This document shows, piece after piece, positions 17,681 through 29,800 of a stretch of 64,000 nucleotides of DNA. The stretch spans positions 434,001 through 498,000 of the forward strand of contig NZ_CP042306.1 of the NCBI RefSeq assembly GCF_007859635.1. The letters run 5' to 3'. The notes beneath the pieces were generated by a model. The model worked only from the letters and a program-made list of their open reading frames with translations, did not search any database and was not told the origin of the DNA. How positions within the stretch are numbered: position 1 is the stretch's first letter; every line of letters starts with the position of its first letter. The translations under genes were made by a program, and so were the position numbers. This stretch comes from Sphingomonas panacisoli (GTDB lineage Bacteria > Pseudomonadota > Alphaproteobacteria > Sphingomonadales > Sphingomonadaceae).

Positions 17681-18928
17681 ATGAAATCGCTGATGATGTT
17701 TGGTGCCTTGCTCGCGGCGGTACCGGTCGCCGCGCAGACCATGCCGCCGGCGGCGCCCGCCGCGCCCGCGCCCGCTCCGGTCGCCCCCGCGCCCGCCGCA
17801 CCGGCATTCGCACCGATCCCGGCCCCCGACTACAACACCGATGCCGCCTGGCTGTGCCGTCCGGGTCGCCAGGATGCGTGCGCGGTCGACCAGAACGTCA
17901 CCGTCATCCCCGCGACCGGCAAGGGCAAGGTCGTGAAGTTCAGGCCCGCGCCGGCGGCGAGTACGCTCTACGACTGTTTCTACGTCTACCCGACCGTGTC
18001 GCTCGACCCGACGCCGAACAGCGACCTCAATATCGGCCCCGAGGAAAAGATGGTCGCGGCGTCGCAGGCCGCGCGCTTCACGTCGAAGTGCCGCGTGTTC
18101 GCGCCGCTCTATCGCCAGGTGACGCTGACGGCGTTGCGCGACCTGATGGCGGGCAAGGCGAGCGCCGCCGACCGCAAGCTCGCCTATCTCGACGTCGAGG
18201 CGGCATGGTACAATTATCTCAAGCGCGACAATGCCGGCCGCGGCGTCGTGCTGATCGGGCATAGCCAGGGCGCGGGCATCCTAAAGCAGCTCGTCGCCGG
18301 GGTCATCGAAAAAGACCCCGACATGAAGCGCAAGATGATCGCCGCCTACCTGATCGGCACCAACGTCGCGGTGCCGTCAGGCGGTGATGTCGGCGGCGAC
18401 TTCAAGTCGACCCGGCTGTGCAAGTCGATGCAACAATATGGCTGCGTCGTGACCTACACGACCTTCCGCGCCGATTCGCCCCCGCCCGAGAATAGCCGGT
18501 TCGCGCGCATCGCCGATCAGCCCGGCATGGTCGCGGCCTGCACCAACCCGGCCGCGCTCGGCGGCGGCAAGGCGGTGACCGACGCGATCTTCGGTGCGAA
18601 GGGCGCCGGGCTCGGCAGCACGCCGATGGGCAACTGGACGACCGACGGCGCCGCAGTGACGACGCCGTTCGTGTCGGTGCCTGGGCTGATCTCCGCCGAA
18701 TGCGTGTCCAACAACGGGTTCACCTACCTGGCGGTGACGGTCAACGCCGATCCCAAGGATACCCGCACCGACACGATCGTCGGCGACGTGGTGGTCAACG
18801 GCACGATACTGAAGGATTGGGGGCTGCACCTGATCGACATGCCGGTCGAGATGGGCAACCTGGTCTCGATCAGCGAGTATCAGGCCGCGTCGTGGCGCGG
18901 CATCCCGATGGCGCCGCCGAAGAAGTAG
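17681..18928 (+). CDS. Secreted DUF3089 alpha/beta-hydrolase (lipase-like)
   Basis: 415 residues. A signal peptide (to VAAQ, about residue 19) is followed by a long Ala/Pro linker (about 20-50). The DUF3089 domain then starts with YNTDAAWLCRPGRQDAC and DCFYVYPTVSLDP. The nucleophile elbow VLIGHSQGAG places Ser195 as the likely catalytic serine. DUF3089 proteins are predicted lipases or esterases; the substrate is unknown. The Cys pairs suit a periplasmic or exported protein. It ends at a palindromic repeat and is convergent with the glycosyltransferase. Confidence 0.87.
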   Translation: MKSLMMFGALLAAVPVAAQTMPPAAPAAPAPAPVAPAPAAPAFAPIPAPDYNTDAAWLCRPGRQDACAVDQNVTVIPATGKGKVVKFRPAPAASTLYDCFYVYPTVSLDPTPNSDLNIGPEEKMVAASQAARFTSKCRVFAPLYRQVTLTALRDLMAGKASAADRKLAYLDVEAAWYNYLKRDNAGRGVVLIGHSQGAGILKQLVAGVIEKDPDMKRKMIAAYLIGTNVAVPSGGDVGGDFKSTRLCKSMQQYGCVVTYTTFRADSPPPENSRFARIADQPGMVAACTNPAALGGGKAVTDAIFGAKGAGLGSTPMGNWTTDGAAVTTPFVSVPGLISAECVSNNGFTYLAVTVNADPKDTRTDTIVGDVVVNGTILKDWGLHLIDMPVEMGNLVSISEYQAASWRGIPMAPPKK

Positions 18929-18937
18929 GATTGCGGC

Positions 18938-19023
18938 CCGTGCTCCTGCGAAAGCAGGAGCCCAGGGTTGTTCGCACGCGACAGGTTATTTGGCTCTAGG
19001 CTCCCGCTTTCGCAGGAGCACGG
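18938..19023. repeat. Palindromic intergenic repeat (GCTCCTGCGAAAGCAGGAGC class)
   Basis: Outer arms CCGTGCTCCTGCGAAAGCAG (18938 on) and CTTTCGCAGGAGCACGG (to 19023) are inverted copies around ~30 bases; the left arm is itself a hairpin. It fills the gap between two convergent genes (stops at 18928 and 19027), where it could act as a two-way transcription stop. Confidence 0.85.
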
Positions 19024-19026
19024 TCG

Positions 19027-20199
19027 CTATTCGCCCGCGTCGACCAACTCCTTCAAATGGGCGTACAGCCCGGCGGTGTTCGCTTCCCAGGTGAAGCGTT
19101 CCGCGCCTTCGCGAACCTTGGCCGCCGGCGCGTGGTCGCCGAGCACCGCGGTGATTCCCGAGGCGAACCCGGCGGGCGAGCGGCCGACCATCCGGCCATA
19201 GGCGCGCTCGGTCACGACTTCGCTTGCGCCGCCGACATCGGGAACGACGATCGGCGTGCCGCACGCCAATGCCTCGACCCAGGCATTGGCGAGCCCTTCG
19301 CTCGACGAGGCCAGCGCCATCACGTCGGCCGCGCCGAGCAACGCCGCCATGTCGCCATGCGGCACCGCGCCAAGCAATCGGACGCGATCGCCGAGACCCA
19401 GCGCCGCGATCTTCGCTTCCAGCGCAGGGCGATACGCGCCCTCGCCGGCGACGATCAGCGTCGCATTGGGCAGCGCGGCCATCGCCTCGATCACGATATC
19501 GTGCCCCTTGCGCTCGATCAGCGCGCCGGTCGATACGATGAGCGCGCCCGGCACCTTCAGCCCGGCCTTGGCCGCACCCCGGTCGCGCGGGGCGAACTGG
19601 CCGAGATCGACCCCGGTGCGATGCACGTGGATGCGATCGGCGGGCATGCCCATCGCGACCATGTCGTGCTTCATCGCTTCCGACACGGCGAGTAGGCCGT
19701 CCGCCGCCTTGCCCGCGGTGCGGACCTGGCCGGCGGTCGCGGCGGCGCGGCCCCAATAATGGATGTCGCTGCCCCGCGCCTTGATCGATACCGGCACCCC
19801 GAACCGCCGGCCCATCGCGATCGCCGCCGGCCCGTCGGGGAAGAAGAACGACGCGTCGATGACGTCGAACGGAAAATCGTTGCGCAGATTGGCGAGTAGG
19901 GGCGCGAGCGTGCGGCTCAGCGACGCGGCGAACAGGCGCCCTGCGGTGCCCGGCATCGCGAGGAAGCGCGGGCGATAGACGTCGACGCCCTTCCACTGCT
20001 CGCCCAGCGGCAGTTTGGCGAGCGGTGCGTGCCGTCCGCGCAGGCTGAGCGGGAACGGGGGCAGGCCGACCGGCGCGACGACGCGGAGTTCGACATCGGG
20101 ATGCGCGGCAAGGCCCAACGTCTGGCGCTCGACGAACACCCCGAAATTGCGCCGCGACGCGTCGGGAAACAGGGTCGATAACATCAGGACGCGGAGCAT
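19027..20199 (-). CDS. Glycosyltransferase, GT4 family (GT-B fold)
   Basis: 390 residues. The N-terminal half begins MLRVLMLSTLFPDASRRNFG, the usual start of exosortase-associated or capsule-type GT4 enzymes. The C-terminal half has the nucleotide-sugar binding region: STGALIERKGHDIVIEAMAA, then SSSEGLANAWVEALACGTPI with the conserved E..E motif (residues near 310-320), then VVPDVGGASEVV. It transfers a sugar to a lipid-linked or polysaccharide acceptor at the cytoplasmic membrane; donor and acceptor cannot be told. A neighbouring mannose-6-phosphate isomerase in the same orientation suggests mannose-derived donor supply. Confidence 0.9.
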   Translation of the reverse strand: MLRVLMLSTLFPDASRRNFGVFVERQTLGLAAHPDVELRVVAPVGLPPFPLSLRGRHAPLAKLPLGEQWKGVDVYRPRFLAMPGTAGRLFAASLSRTLAPLLANLRNDFPFDVIDASFFFPDGPAAIAMGRRFGVPVSIKARGSDIHYWGRAAATAGQVRTAGKAADGLLAVSEAMKHDMVAMGMPADRIHVHRTGVDLGQFAPRDRGAAKAGLKVPGALIVSTGALIERKGHDIVIEAMAALPNATLIVAGEGAYRPALEAKIAALGLGDRVRLLGAVPHGDMAALLGAADVMALASSSEGLANAWVEALACGTPIVVPDVGGASEVVTERAYGRMVGRSPAGFASGITAVLGDHAPAAKVREGAERFTWEANTAGLYAHLKELVDAGE

Positions 20200-20241
20200 C
20201 CGGTTTCCTTAGCATGAGGGGGTTAATCCCGCCCTCATTCC

Positions 20242-20314
20242 CGTCACCCCAGCGAAGGCTGGGGTCTCCGGCAGTATTGATCCGCTTGAGACCCCAGCCT
20301 TCGCTGGGGTGACG
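20242..20314. repeat. Palindromic intergenic repeat (CGTCACCCCAGC class)
   Basis: The left arm CGTCACCCCAGCGAAGGCTG continues to GGGGTCTC, and the right arm GAGACCCCAGCCTTCGCTGG continues to GGTGACG; they are perfect inverted copies. Each arm is also a small hairpin. It lies between manA and the glycosyltransferase gene, both on the minus strand. Confidence 0.9.
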
Positions 20315-20320
20315 AATTGA

Positions 20321-21145
20321 TCAGATCCGCTGGTCGCCCGGGTATGCGAACAACAGGTCGCTGCCGACACTGGCGTGGATATGCGCCGCACCGGTAACCG
20401 TCACGCATTCCCCCGCGCGCCACGCGACGCCATCGACCACGCCTTCGCCCTTGAGCGGGGTCAGCCAGCCGGTGACGCCGTCGGGCAACGTCACGTCGCG
20501 CTCGCCACCGCTCCACCGCTCGAGCACGAACTTCGGCCCCTCGCACAGGATGGTGCGGCCCTCGCTCACCTCGCCGACGATCGGCTTCGGCGTGATCGGG
20601 TTGGGATCGGCCACTGCCAACCCGTCGTCGAGATGCAGTTCGCGGTCCGAACCGTAGTCGTAGAGCCGATAGGTCAGATCGACGTTCTGTTGCGTCTCGA
20701 CCAGCGTGATCCCGCCGCCGATCGCGTGGATCGTGCCGGCCGGGCAATACAAAAAGTCGCCCGCCTTGACCGGTTTCCAGTCGAGCATATCGACGATCGA
20801 CCCGTCCTCGGCGCCCTTGCGCAACGCCTCTCGCGTGGTCGGCTGCTTCGTCCCCATCGCGATCGTCGCGCCCGGATCGGCGGCCAGGATGACCCAGCAT
20901 TCGTCCTTGCCGCGCTTGTATCCCGCCTTCTGCGCATCGGCGTCGGTCGGATGGTCCTGCACCGACAGACGTTCGCCGGGGAACAGATATTTGATCAGCA
21001 ACTCCGGCGTGCCCGCATCCGGGGTCTGGAACCAGATCTCGCCGACCGGCGGTGCATCGGGTGCGGGATTGGCGAAGCCAGGCCACAGATCGTGCCGCCC
21101 CCACGGCTTTTCGACGCGCTTGGTGGCGAGCAAGGTGGCGGTCAT
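20321..21145 (-). CDS. Class I mannose-6-phosphate isomerase
   Basis: 274 residues from the ATG at 21145 (GGGAGG about 10 bases upstream). It interconverts mannose-6-P and fructose-6-P, feeding GDP-mannose synthesis. Visible signatures: KPWGRHDLWPG at the start, LSVQDHPTDADAQ with the metal-binding Gln/His, DECWVILAADPGA, and CPAGTIHAIGGGITLVETQQ with the second metal-binding His and catalytic region. It is a short class I form, as is usual in alphaproteobacteria. Cytoplasmic, Zn-dependent. It lies upstream of a GT4 gene on the same strand. Confidence 0.9.
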   Translation of the reverse strand: MTATLLATKRVEKPWGRHDLWPGFANPAPDAPPVGEIWFQTPDAGTPELLIKYLFPGERLSVQDHPTDADAQKAGYKRGKDECWVILAADPGATIAMGTKQPTTREALRKGAEDGSIVDMLDWKPVKAGDFLYCPAGTIHAIGGGITLVETQQNVDLTYRLYDYGSDRELHLDDGLAVADPNPITPKPIVGEVSEGRTILCEGPKFVLERWSGGERDVTLPDGVTGWLTPLKGEGVVDGVAWRAGECVTVTGAAHIHASVGSDLLFAYPGDQRI

Positions 21146-21288
21146 TCGGTTCGGCCCTCCCGGAATTCGGTACAGCACGCCAACGCGTGGCATTCCGTTG
21201 TGATCCTTGCCGCGAAAAAGCCATAGCCTTTGGTCATTGGCGGAAAATCATTGTTCGCATCCCCGCCGCTCGGCTAAGGCACATCTCC

Positions 21289-22236
21289 ATGCGTATTACT
21301 CCGTCTCGTTCGCTTGCTCTCGCGCTGATCGCCGTCCTCGCTCTTCCGGTCGCCGGGTGCGCCGGGCGTGGCGCTCTCAAGAAGGGCGACGTCCCCTATG
21401 TCGCGCGCGACGTCGGCACGCTCTACTCGCTCGCCAAGCGCCGCCTCGACCAGGGCCGGTACAAGGAAGCGGCGGTGCTGTTCGACGAAGTCGAGCGCCA
21501 GCACCCCTATTCGGTCTGGGCGCGCCGCGCGCAGCTGATGAGCGCGTTCAGTTACTACATGGACCAGAGCTACACCGAATCGATCCAGTCGGCGCAGCGC
21601 TTCATTTCGGTCCACCCGGGCAACCGCGACGCGCCCTACGCCTATTACCTCGTCGCGCTCGGCTATTACGAACAGATCGCCGACGTGACGCGCGACCAGA
21701 AGATCACCCAGCAGGCGCAGGACGCGCTGGGCGAACTGGTCCGTCGCTTCCCCAATTCCAAATATGCCGCCGACGCGCGGCTGAAGATCGATCTGGTGCG
21801 CGATCACCTGGCCGGCAAGGAAATGGAGATCGGGCGGTTCTACGAAACGCGCGGCCAGTGGCTCGCGGCGACGCTCCGTTTCCGCACCGTGATCGATCAG
21901 TACCAATCGACGACGCACGTGCCGGAGGCGCTGATGCGACTGACCGAAACGTATCTGGCGCTCGGCGTGCCGGAGGAAGCGCAGAAGGCTGCGGCGGTGC
22001 TCGGCGCCAACTATCCCGGTACCGACTGGTACAAGCGCGCGTACAAGCTGATGCAGGATCACCCCTGGACGGCTGCCAAGCCGCTGGCGGTGGGCGAACT
22101 GCCGATCCCGCTGGGGATGAAGGACGCGCAGCCGGTTGCGCCGGGCACGCCGGGTGTGTCGGCGAAGGATCAGGGCGCGGGGTCGACTGGCACCAGCAAC
22201 ACCGGTGGCGCGGGCAGCGGACCGCCCAAGAACTAG
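21289..22236 (+). CDS. bamD: Outer membrane assembly lipoprotein BamD
   Basis: 315 residues from the ATG at 21289. A lipoprotein signal peptide ends at the lipobox VAGC (about residue 24). Five TPR-like helical repeats follow (YSLAKRRLDQGRYKEAAVLF, VERQHPYSVWARRAQLMSAF, RFISVHPGNRDAPYAYYLVA), the YfiO/ComL fold. BamD is an essential part of the BAM complex that inserts beta-barrel proteins in the outer membrane. The C-terminal tail is a low-complexity Gly/Thr/Ser extension. It is followed 40 bases later by recN. Confidence 0.95.
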   Translation: MRITPSRSLALALIAVLALPVAGCAGRGALKKGDVPYVARDVGTLYSLAKRRLDQGRYKEAAVLFDEVERQHPYSVWARRAQLMSAFSYYMDQSYTESIQSAQRFISVHPGNRDAPYAYYLVALGYYEQIADVTRDQKITQQAQDALGELVRRFPNSKYAADARLKIDLVRDHLAGKEMEIGRFYETRGQWLAATLRFRTVIDQYQSTTHVPEALMRLTETYLALGVPEEAQKAAAVLGANYPGTDWYKRAYKLMQDHPWTAAKPLAVGELPIPLGMKDAQPVAPGTPGVSAKDQGAGSTGTSNTGGAGSGPPKN

Positions 22237-22276
22237 GTGATGACCCGGGCGCGGGTTTGCCGGTAAGACAGCCACG

Positions 22277-23941
22277 ATGCTGACCGCGCTGGCCATTCGT
22301 GACGTCGTGCTGATCGAAGCGCTCGAACTCGAATTCGGCGGCGGGCTCGGCGTGCTGACCGGCGAGACCGGTGCGGGCAAGTCTATCCTGTTGGACGCAT
22401 TGGGGCTCGCGCTAGGTGCGCGCGCCGATAGCGGGCTGGTGCGGAATGGCGCAGCGCAAGCGGTGGTGACCGCGAGCTTCGATACGCCGCACGCCGATGG
22501 ACCGATCGCCGCGCTGCTCACCGACAATGGCTTCGACGTCGAGCCGGGCGAACCGCTCATCATCCGCCGGATTGTCAAGGCCGATGGCGGCAGCCGCGGG
22601 TTCGTCAACGACCAGCCGGCGTCGGCGGGCCTGCTCCGCGATCTCGCGCAATATCTGGTCGAGGTCCACGGCCAGCACGACGATCGCGGTCTGCTCGCGC
22701 CGAGCGGGCATCGCGCGTTGCTCGACGCGTTCGGGCGGTGTCGTGCGGCCGGTGTCGCCGACGCGCACCGGGCGTGGCGCGACGCCGAACAGGCGCTGAC
22801 CGGCGCGCGCGATCAGATCGACGCGGCGGCGCGCGACCGCGATTATCTGGAGCATGCCGTCGGCGAATTGCGCCAGCTCTCGCCCGAGCCCGGCGAAGAG
22901 GAGATGCTCGCCGATCGCCGCCGCACGATGCAGCGCGCGGAGAAGATCGCCGACGACATGGCATCGCTCGATACGTGGCTGGGCGGATCGGACGGCGGGT
23001 TGGCGCAGTTGCGCCAGGCGGCGCGCGCGCTCGAACGGATCGCCGACGCGCATCCGGCGCTGGGCGAGGCGCTGGCGGCGATCGATCGTGCGATCAACGA
23101 GGGAGCGCTGGCCGAGGACCATATCGTCGCCGCGCGGCAAGCCCTGCTGTTCGATCCGCGCGCGCTGGAGGAAGACGAAGCGCGGCTGTTCGACCTCCGC
23201 GCGATGGCGCGCAAGCATCGCGTCCAGCCCGACGATCTGGCCGCGTTGACCGAAGAAATGGCGGGGCGGCTGGCGACAATCGAGGCCGGCGAAGAGGGGC
23301 TGGCCGCGCTTGCCGCCAAGGTTGAAGAAACGCGCGCCGCGTACGAAACCGCCGCCGATGCGCTGTCCGTCGAGCGCCACGCCGCCGCCGAACGCCTGGA
23401 CCGCGCAGTCGCGGGCGAACTCGCCCCGCTCAAGCTCGACGCCGCGCGCTTCCGCACCGTCGTCGCGCCGCTTGGCGAGGAGCAATGGGGGGCGGGCGGC
23501 AAGGATCGAGTCGAATTCGAGATATCGACCAACCCTGGCGCGCCGTTCGCGCCCCTGACCAAGATCGCATCGGGCGGCGAACTCTCGCGCTTCATCCTGG
23601 CATTGAAGGTCGCGCTGGCCGAGGAGGGCGGCGCGGCGACGATGGTGTTCGACGAGATCGATCGCGGCGTCGGCGGCGCGGTCGCCAGCGCGATCGGCGA
23701 GCGGCTGGCGCGGTTAGCCGAGCACACGCAAGTGCTGGTGGTCACGCACAGCCCGCAAGTCGCGGCGCGCGGGCTCGATCATTTCTTCATCGCCAAGTCC
23801 ACCGACGGCACCGTCACGCGCACCGGCGTCCATGCGCTCAATGAGGGCGAACGCCGCGAGGAAATCGCGCGGATGCTGTCGGGCGCGACGATCACCGACG
23901 AAGCCCGCGCGCAGGCCGAGCGGTTGCTGGAGGCGGCGTGA
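22277..23941 (+). CDS. recN: DNA repair protein RecN
   Basis: 554 residues, SMC-like ATPase acting in double-strand-break repair. Walker A GETGAGKS is at residues 29-36 after the canonical start LTALAIRDVVLIEALELEF. There is a long central coiled coil (about 150-380). The C-terminal ATPase half has KIASGGELSRFILALK (signature), MVFDEIDRGVGGAVA (Walker B) and VLVVTHSPQVAARG. The bamD-recN-ligA order is a common alphaproteobacterial cluster. Confidence 0.96.
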   Translation: MLTALAIRDVVLIEALELEFGGGLGVLTGETGAGKSILLDALGLALGARADSGLVRNGAAQAVVTASFDTPHADGPIAALLTDNGFDVEPGEPLIIRRIVKADGGSRGFVNDQPASAGLLRDLAQYLVEVHGQHDDRGLLAPSGHRALLDAFGRCRAAGVADAHRAWRDAEQALTGARDQIDAAARDRDYLEHAVGELRQLSPEPGEEEMLADRRRTMQRAEKIADDMASLDTWLGGSDGGLAQLRQAARALERIADAHPALGEALAAIDRAINEGALAEDHIVAARQALLFDPRALEEDEARLFDLRAMARKHRVQPDDLAALTEEMAGRLATIEAGEEGLAALAAKVEETRAAYETAADALSVERHAAAERLDRAVAGELAPLKLDAARFRTVVAPLGEEQWGAGGKDRVEFEISTNPGAPFAPLTKIASGGELSRFILALKVALAEEGGAATMVFDEIDRGVGGAVASAIGERLARLAEHTQVLVVTHSPQVAARGLDHFFIAKSTDGTVTRTGVHALNEGERREEIARMLSGATITDEARAQAERLLEAA

Positions 23942-24246
23942 TGACGCCCGCGCAGCGCCGCGACGCGAGCATCAGCTTCGCCATGCTGCCGATCGGGCTG
24001 GGACTAGTTCTGGCGGCGGCGATCGGCAGCGTCGCCGCCCTCGCGCTCGGGCTGAGCGAGTTGATCCGGCAAGACGGCAATTGGGGCTGGTATGCCGGCT
24101 GGGCGCTGGGCGCGGCGGCAATCGGCGTCCGCAACCTCGTCCGCTCGCTGCAGAACATGTCCGCGCTCGACGTCGGCGGGACATTGATCACGATCGCCCT
24201 GTCGGCGGCGATCGTCGCTGCCTATCCCGGGTGGTGGCTGGCCTAG
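23941..24246 (+). CDS. Small hypothetical membrane protein
   Basis: 101 residues from the ATG at 23941 (TGATG overlap with the recN stop). Three hydrophobic segments are visible (MLPIGLGLVLAAAIGSVAAL, WYAGWALGAAAIGV, TLITIALSAAIVAAYPGWWL), so it should be an inner-membrane protein. No family recognised. The coupling to recN may be only transcriptional. Its stop overlaps by a few bases the convergent gene on the other strand. Confidence 0.65.
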   Translation: MTPAQRRDASISFAMLPIGLGLVLAAAIGSVAALALGLSELIRQDGNWGWYAGWALGAAAIGVRNLVRSLQNMSALDVGGTLITIALSAAIVAAYPGWWLA

Positions 24247-24560
24247 AAGGGTAGCTTGATCGTTCCCATCAACGCCGGCGCGCAAAAGCCGCCGACGCAG
24301 CGTTCCTTGGCGCGGCCGTCGATCGTGCCGTTGCCGAGCTTCGCGGTCATCGGCGACAGCGGCTTGCCGTTCGGCGGCGGACCGAGCGGGCGCACGCGAT
24401 ATTGATCAGGATCGATCTTGCCGCAGACGACGATGTCGGTGTCCGATGGATCGCAGCTCGACACGACGCTCAATGCCTTGGGCAGGACCGGCCCCGCGGT
24501 GGGCAGCGGCGGCGGCGCGACGGGGATCGACTGCATCAAGATCAGCATCGCACCCAGCAT
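24243..24560 (-). CDS. Hypothetical small secreted protein
   Basis: 105 residues. A hydrophobic N-terminus with a Pro-rich stretch (MLGAMLILMQSIPVAPPPLP) suggests export. The motif SSCDPSDTDIVVCGKIDPDQ resembles a pattern common in small sphingomonad secreted proteins (Cys...DIVVCG..D..RYR). Two further Cys lie in RCVGGFCAP. Probably periplasmic and disulfide-bonded. Function unknown. Confidence 0.6.
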   Translation of the reverse strand: MLGAMLILMQSIPVAPPPLPTAGPVLPKALSVVSSCDPSDTDIVVCGKIDPDQYRVRPLGPPPNGKPLSPMTAKLGNGTIDGRAKERCVGGFCAPALMGTIKLPF

Positions 24561-24628
24561 CGTGTCGTCCTTCCCGTTGCCGACGACGATCTACCTCTGA
24601 ATCGCAGCCGAATTGGGGCAGCGCTTGA

Positions 24629-26740
<2,112 letters not shown>

Positions 26741-26801
26741 CGGCCGGTGATGCTTTTTTGCAACGCAGCATGACGAATCACGGGCTGTCCACAGCCCCTA
26801 T

Positions 26802-26830
26802 TTGCACTGTCATCTAACCGACATATTAAA
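26802..26830 (+). promoter_or_regulatory. Possible sigma-70 promoter of the Oar-like receptor gene
   Basis: TTGCAC (26802-26807) and TATTAA (26824-26829) are separated by 16 bases, about 70 bases before the ATG at 26897. The match to -35 and -10 consensus is fair. Alphaproteobacterial promoters are variable, so this is a weak call. Confidence 0.35.
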
Positions 26831-26896
26831 CGTCCAATGGACCGGGCAACGGTGAAAAGACCGGGCTTGGGCGGCCAACGCCACTAAGGGGAAATC

Positions 26897-29800
26897 ATGC
26901 GAAATCATCTGCTTATCGGTGCGGCGGTTGCCGCGCTCATCATGCCTGCGGCGGCCTACGCGCAGGAAACGACCTCCTCGATTCGCGGCAGCGTTTCCGC
27001 CAACGGCGCCCCCGTCGCCGACGCGCGGATCCTGATCACCGACGTCAATTCGGGTACGAAGGTCGAAACCGGCACCGACAGCTCGGGCAACTTCAACGCG
27101 TCCGGCCTGCGTGCCGGCGGCCCTTACTCGGTCGAAATCACCAGCGCGTCGGGCAACACGACGGTTACCGACGTCTATACCGTCGTCGGTCAGCCCTATG
27201 ACCTGCCGGTCGATCTGACGCCGTCGACGGCCGCCACCGCCGGCGACATCGTCGTCACCGCCAGTTCGATCAAGGGCGCGGGCGTGACCTCGGACGGTCC
27301 GCAGACCGTCCTCAAGCAGACCGACATCAGCAAGGTCGCATCGGTGAACCGCGACATCCGCGACATCGAGCGCCGCGATCCTTTCGCCAACCTCGATTTG
27401 TCGAACACGCGCGCGGTCAGCTTCGGCGGCGTCAACCCGCGCTTCAACCGCTTCACCATCAACGGCGTGCAGATCGGCGACAATTTCGGTCTGAACTCCG
27501 ACGCCAACCCGACCGGCCGCGGCCCGATCCCGTTCGACGCGATCGCGCAGGTGTCGGTTTCGATCGCTCCCTACGACATCCGTCAGGGCAACTTCGTCGG
27601 CGGCGCGATCGACACCGTGATGCGCTCGGGCTCGAACAAGTGGCAGGGTACGACCTTCTACTCGAGCAGCACCGACAATCTTCAGGGCAAGCGGATCGGT
27701 TCGACCACGATCACCGTGCCGAACTATAATTCGAAGACTTACGGCGCCGAGCTGTCGGGCGCGCTCATCAAGGACCGCTTGTTCTTCATGGTCGCCGCCG
27801 AGCGCAACACCGATCCGCGTCCGTTCTCGCCGTCGGCAGCCTCGCAGGTTCCCGGCCTGACCGACGCGACGGTCGCCAATGTCGTGAATATCGCCAAAAG
27901 CGTCTATAATTACGACGCCGGTTCGGTCCTCGCGGTCAACAACCAGAAGGATGAGAAGATCGTCGGCAAGATCGATCTGAACATCACCACCGGCCAGCGC
28001 CTGTCGTTCTCGTACATCAACGCGTTCGAATCGGCCGACGTTCTCAACAACACCTCGCAGAGCACCTCGGCCCCGTCGCTCGGCCTGTCGTCGGACGCCT
28101 ACACGCGCAGCGTGCTGGTCCGCGCCGGCATCGTCCAGTTGAACTCGGACTGGACGGACAGCCTCTCGACCGAAATTCGCGGTCTCTACAAGTCGAACCG
28201 CGTCAACCAGACGCCGATGAACGGCCTGGGCTTCGCGCAGTTCCGCGTCTGTACCGACCCGACCAGCATCGTCACGTCGGCGAACACGGTCACGAACTGC
28301 GGTTCCGGCACGGCCGTCAATCCAATCGTGGCGTTCGGTCCCGACATCAGCCGCCAGGCCAACCAGCTGTTCTTCGATACGTGGGCAGGATCGTTCCTCG
28401 GCCGCTACACGACCGGTGGTCACGAGTTCAAACTGCTGTTCGAGATGTCCGAGAACCGGACCTTCAACCTGTTCCAGCAATATGTGACCGGCGCTTATTA
28501 TTTCGACTCGATCGCCGACTTCCAGAACCGCAGCGCCTCGACGTTCGACTATGCGAACGCCGTGTCGCTGAACACGCCGGACGTAGCCGCGAACTTCAAG
28601 TATACGCAGTACACCTTCGGCCTGCAGGACGACTGGAAGGTCAACGACACGCTGACCGTCACTTATGGCGTGCGCTACGACCTGTACGGCATGCGCTCGA
28701 CCCCGGCGCTCAACACCTTCTTCCTGGGACGTAACGGCTTCGACAACACCAAGACCTACAAGGGTCTGGGCAACTTCCAGCCACGCATCGGCTTCAATTG
28801 GAAGCCGACCACGGGCCTGAAGGTTCGCGGCGGTGTCGGCATCTTCGGCGGCGGTTCGCCCGACATCTACATGTCGAACTCGTTCTCGAACACCGGCGTG
28901 CTCGCCAACCGCATCTCGACGGTGCAGCGCGCAACGCCGGGTGTCGGCACGGTTCCGGGATCGCAGACGACCTCGACCTGCTTGGCGACCTCGCCGTACG
29001 TCGGCACGAACGCTCCGTTGTGCACGACCGCGCTCAACGGCGTGACCGGCAACACGATCCCGGGCGCGATCAACACCTATCTGTCGACCGCGACGGCGTC
29101 GCTTCAGACCGCTCCGGTCAATGCGCTGGCGAAGAACTTCAAACTTCCGTCGGTGTGGAAGGCCAATCTGTCGGTCGACTACAAGATCTTCGGCATCGGT
29201 ATCGGCGCCGACTATCTGTTCAGCAAGACGCGCCAGGCGGTGGCCTTCACCGATCTGCGTTCGGTAGTGAATACGGCGTGCGCCGCCTGCGGCGTGCTGC
29301 CGGACGGGCGTACGCGGTATAACTATCGTCCGACGGCGGGCGTTACCGGCGTTGGCGCGGGCTTGGTCAACGGTGACACCAACTCCGACTTCCTGCTGTA
29401 CAACACCACCCGCGGGCGCAGCCACCTGGCCGACATCCGCATCACGAAGGACTTCGACTGGGGCCTGTCGCTGGCCGGCAGCTACACCTGGACCGACGTC
29501 AAGGATCAGAGCCCGGCGACGTCGTCGACCGCCAGCTCGCTCTACAGCAACGCGGCGATGGCCGACCCGAACATCCAGGCGTATGGTATCTCGGCCGACC
29601 AGATCAAATGGTCGTTCAAGTACAGCGTCGGGTTCGACCATGCGTTCTTCGGTGATTACCGCACGGTGATCCAGCTGTTCGGCGAAACCCGCGCGGGCCG
29701 TCCGTACAGCTTCACGATGCAGAACAACAACGGCACGCGTTCGCCGGTGTTCGGTACGATCGGCAACACCGACCGTTACCTGCTGTACGTGCCGACCGGT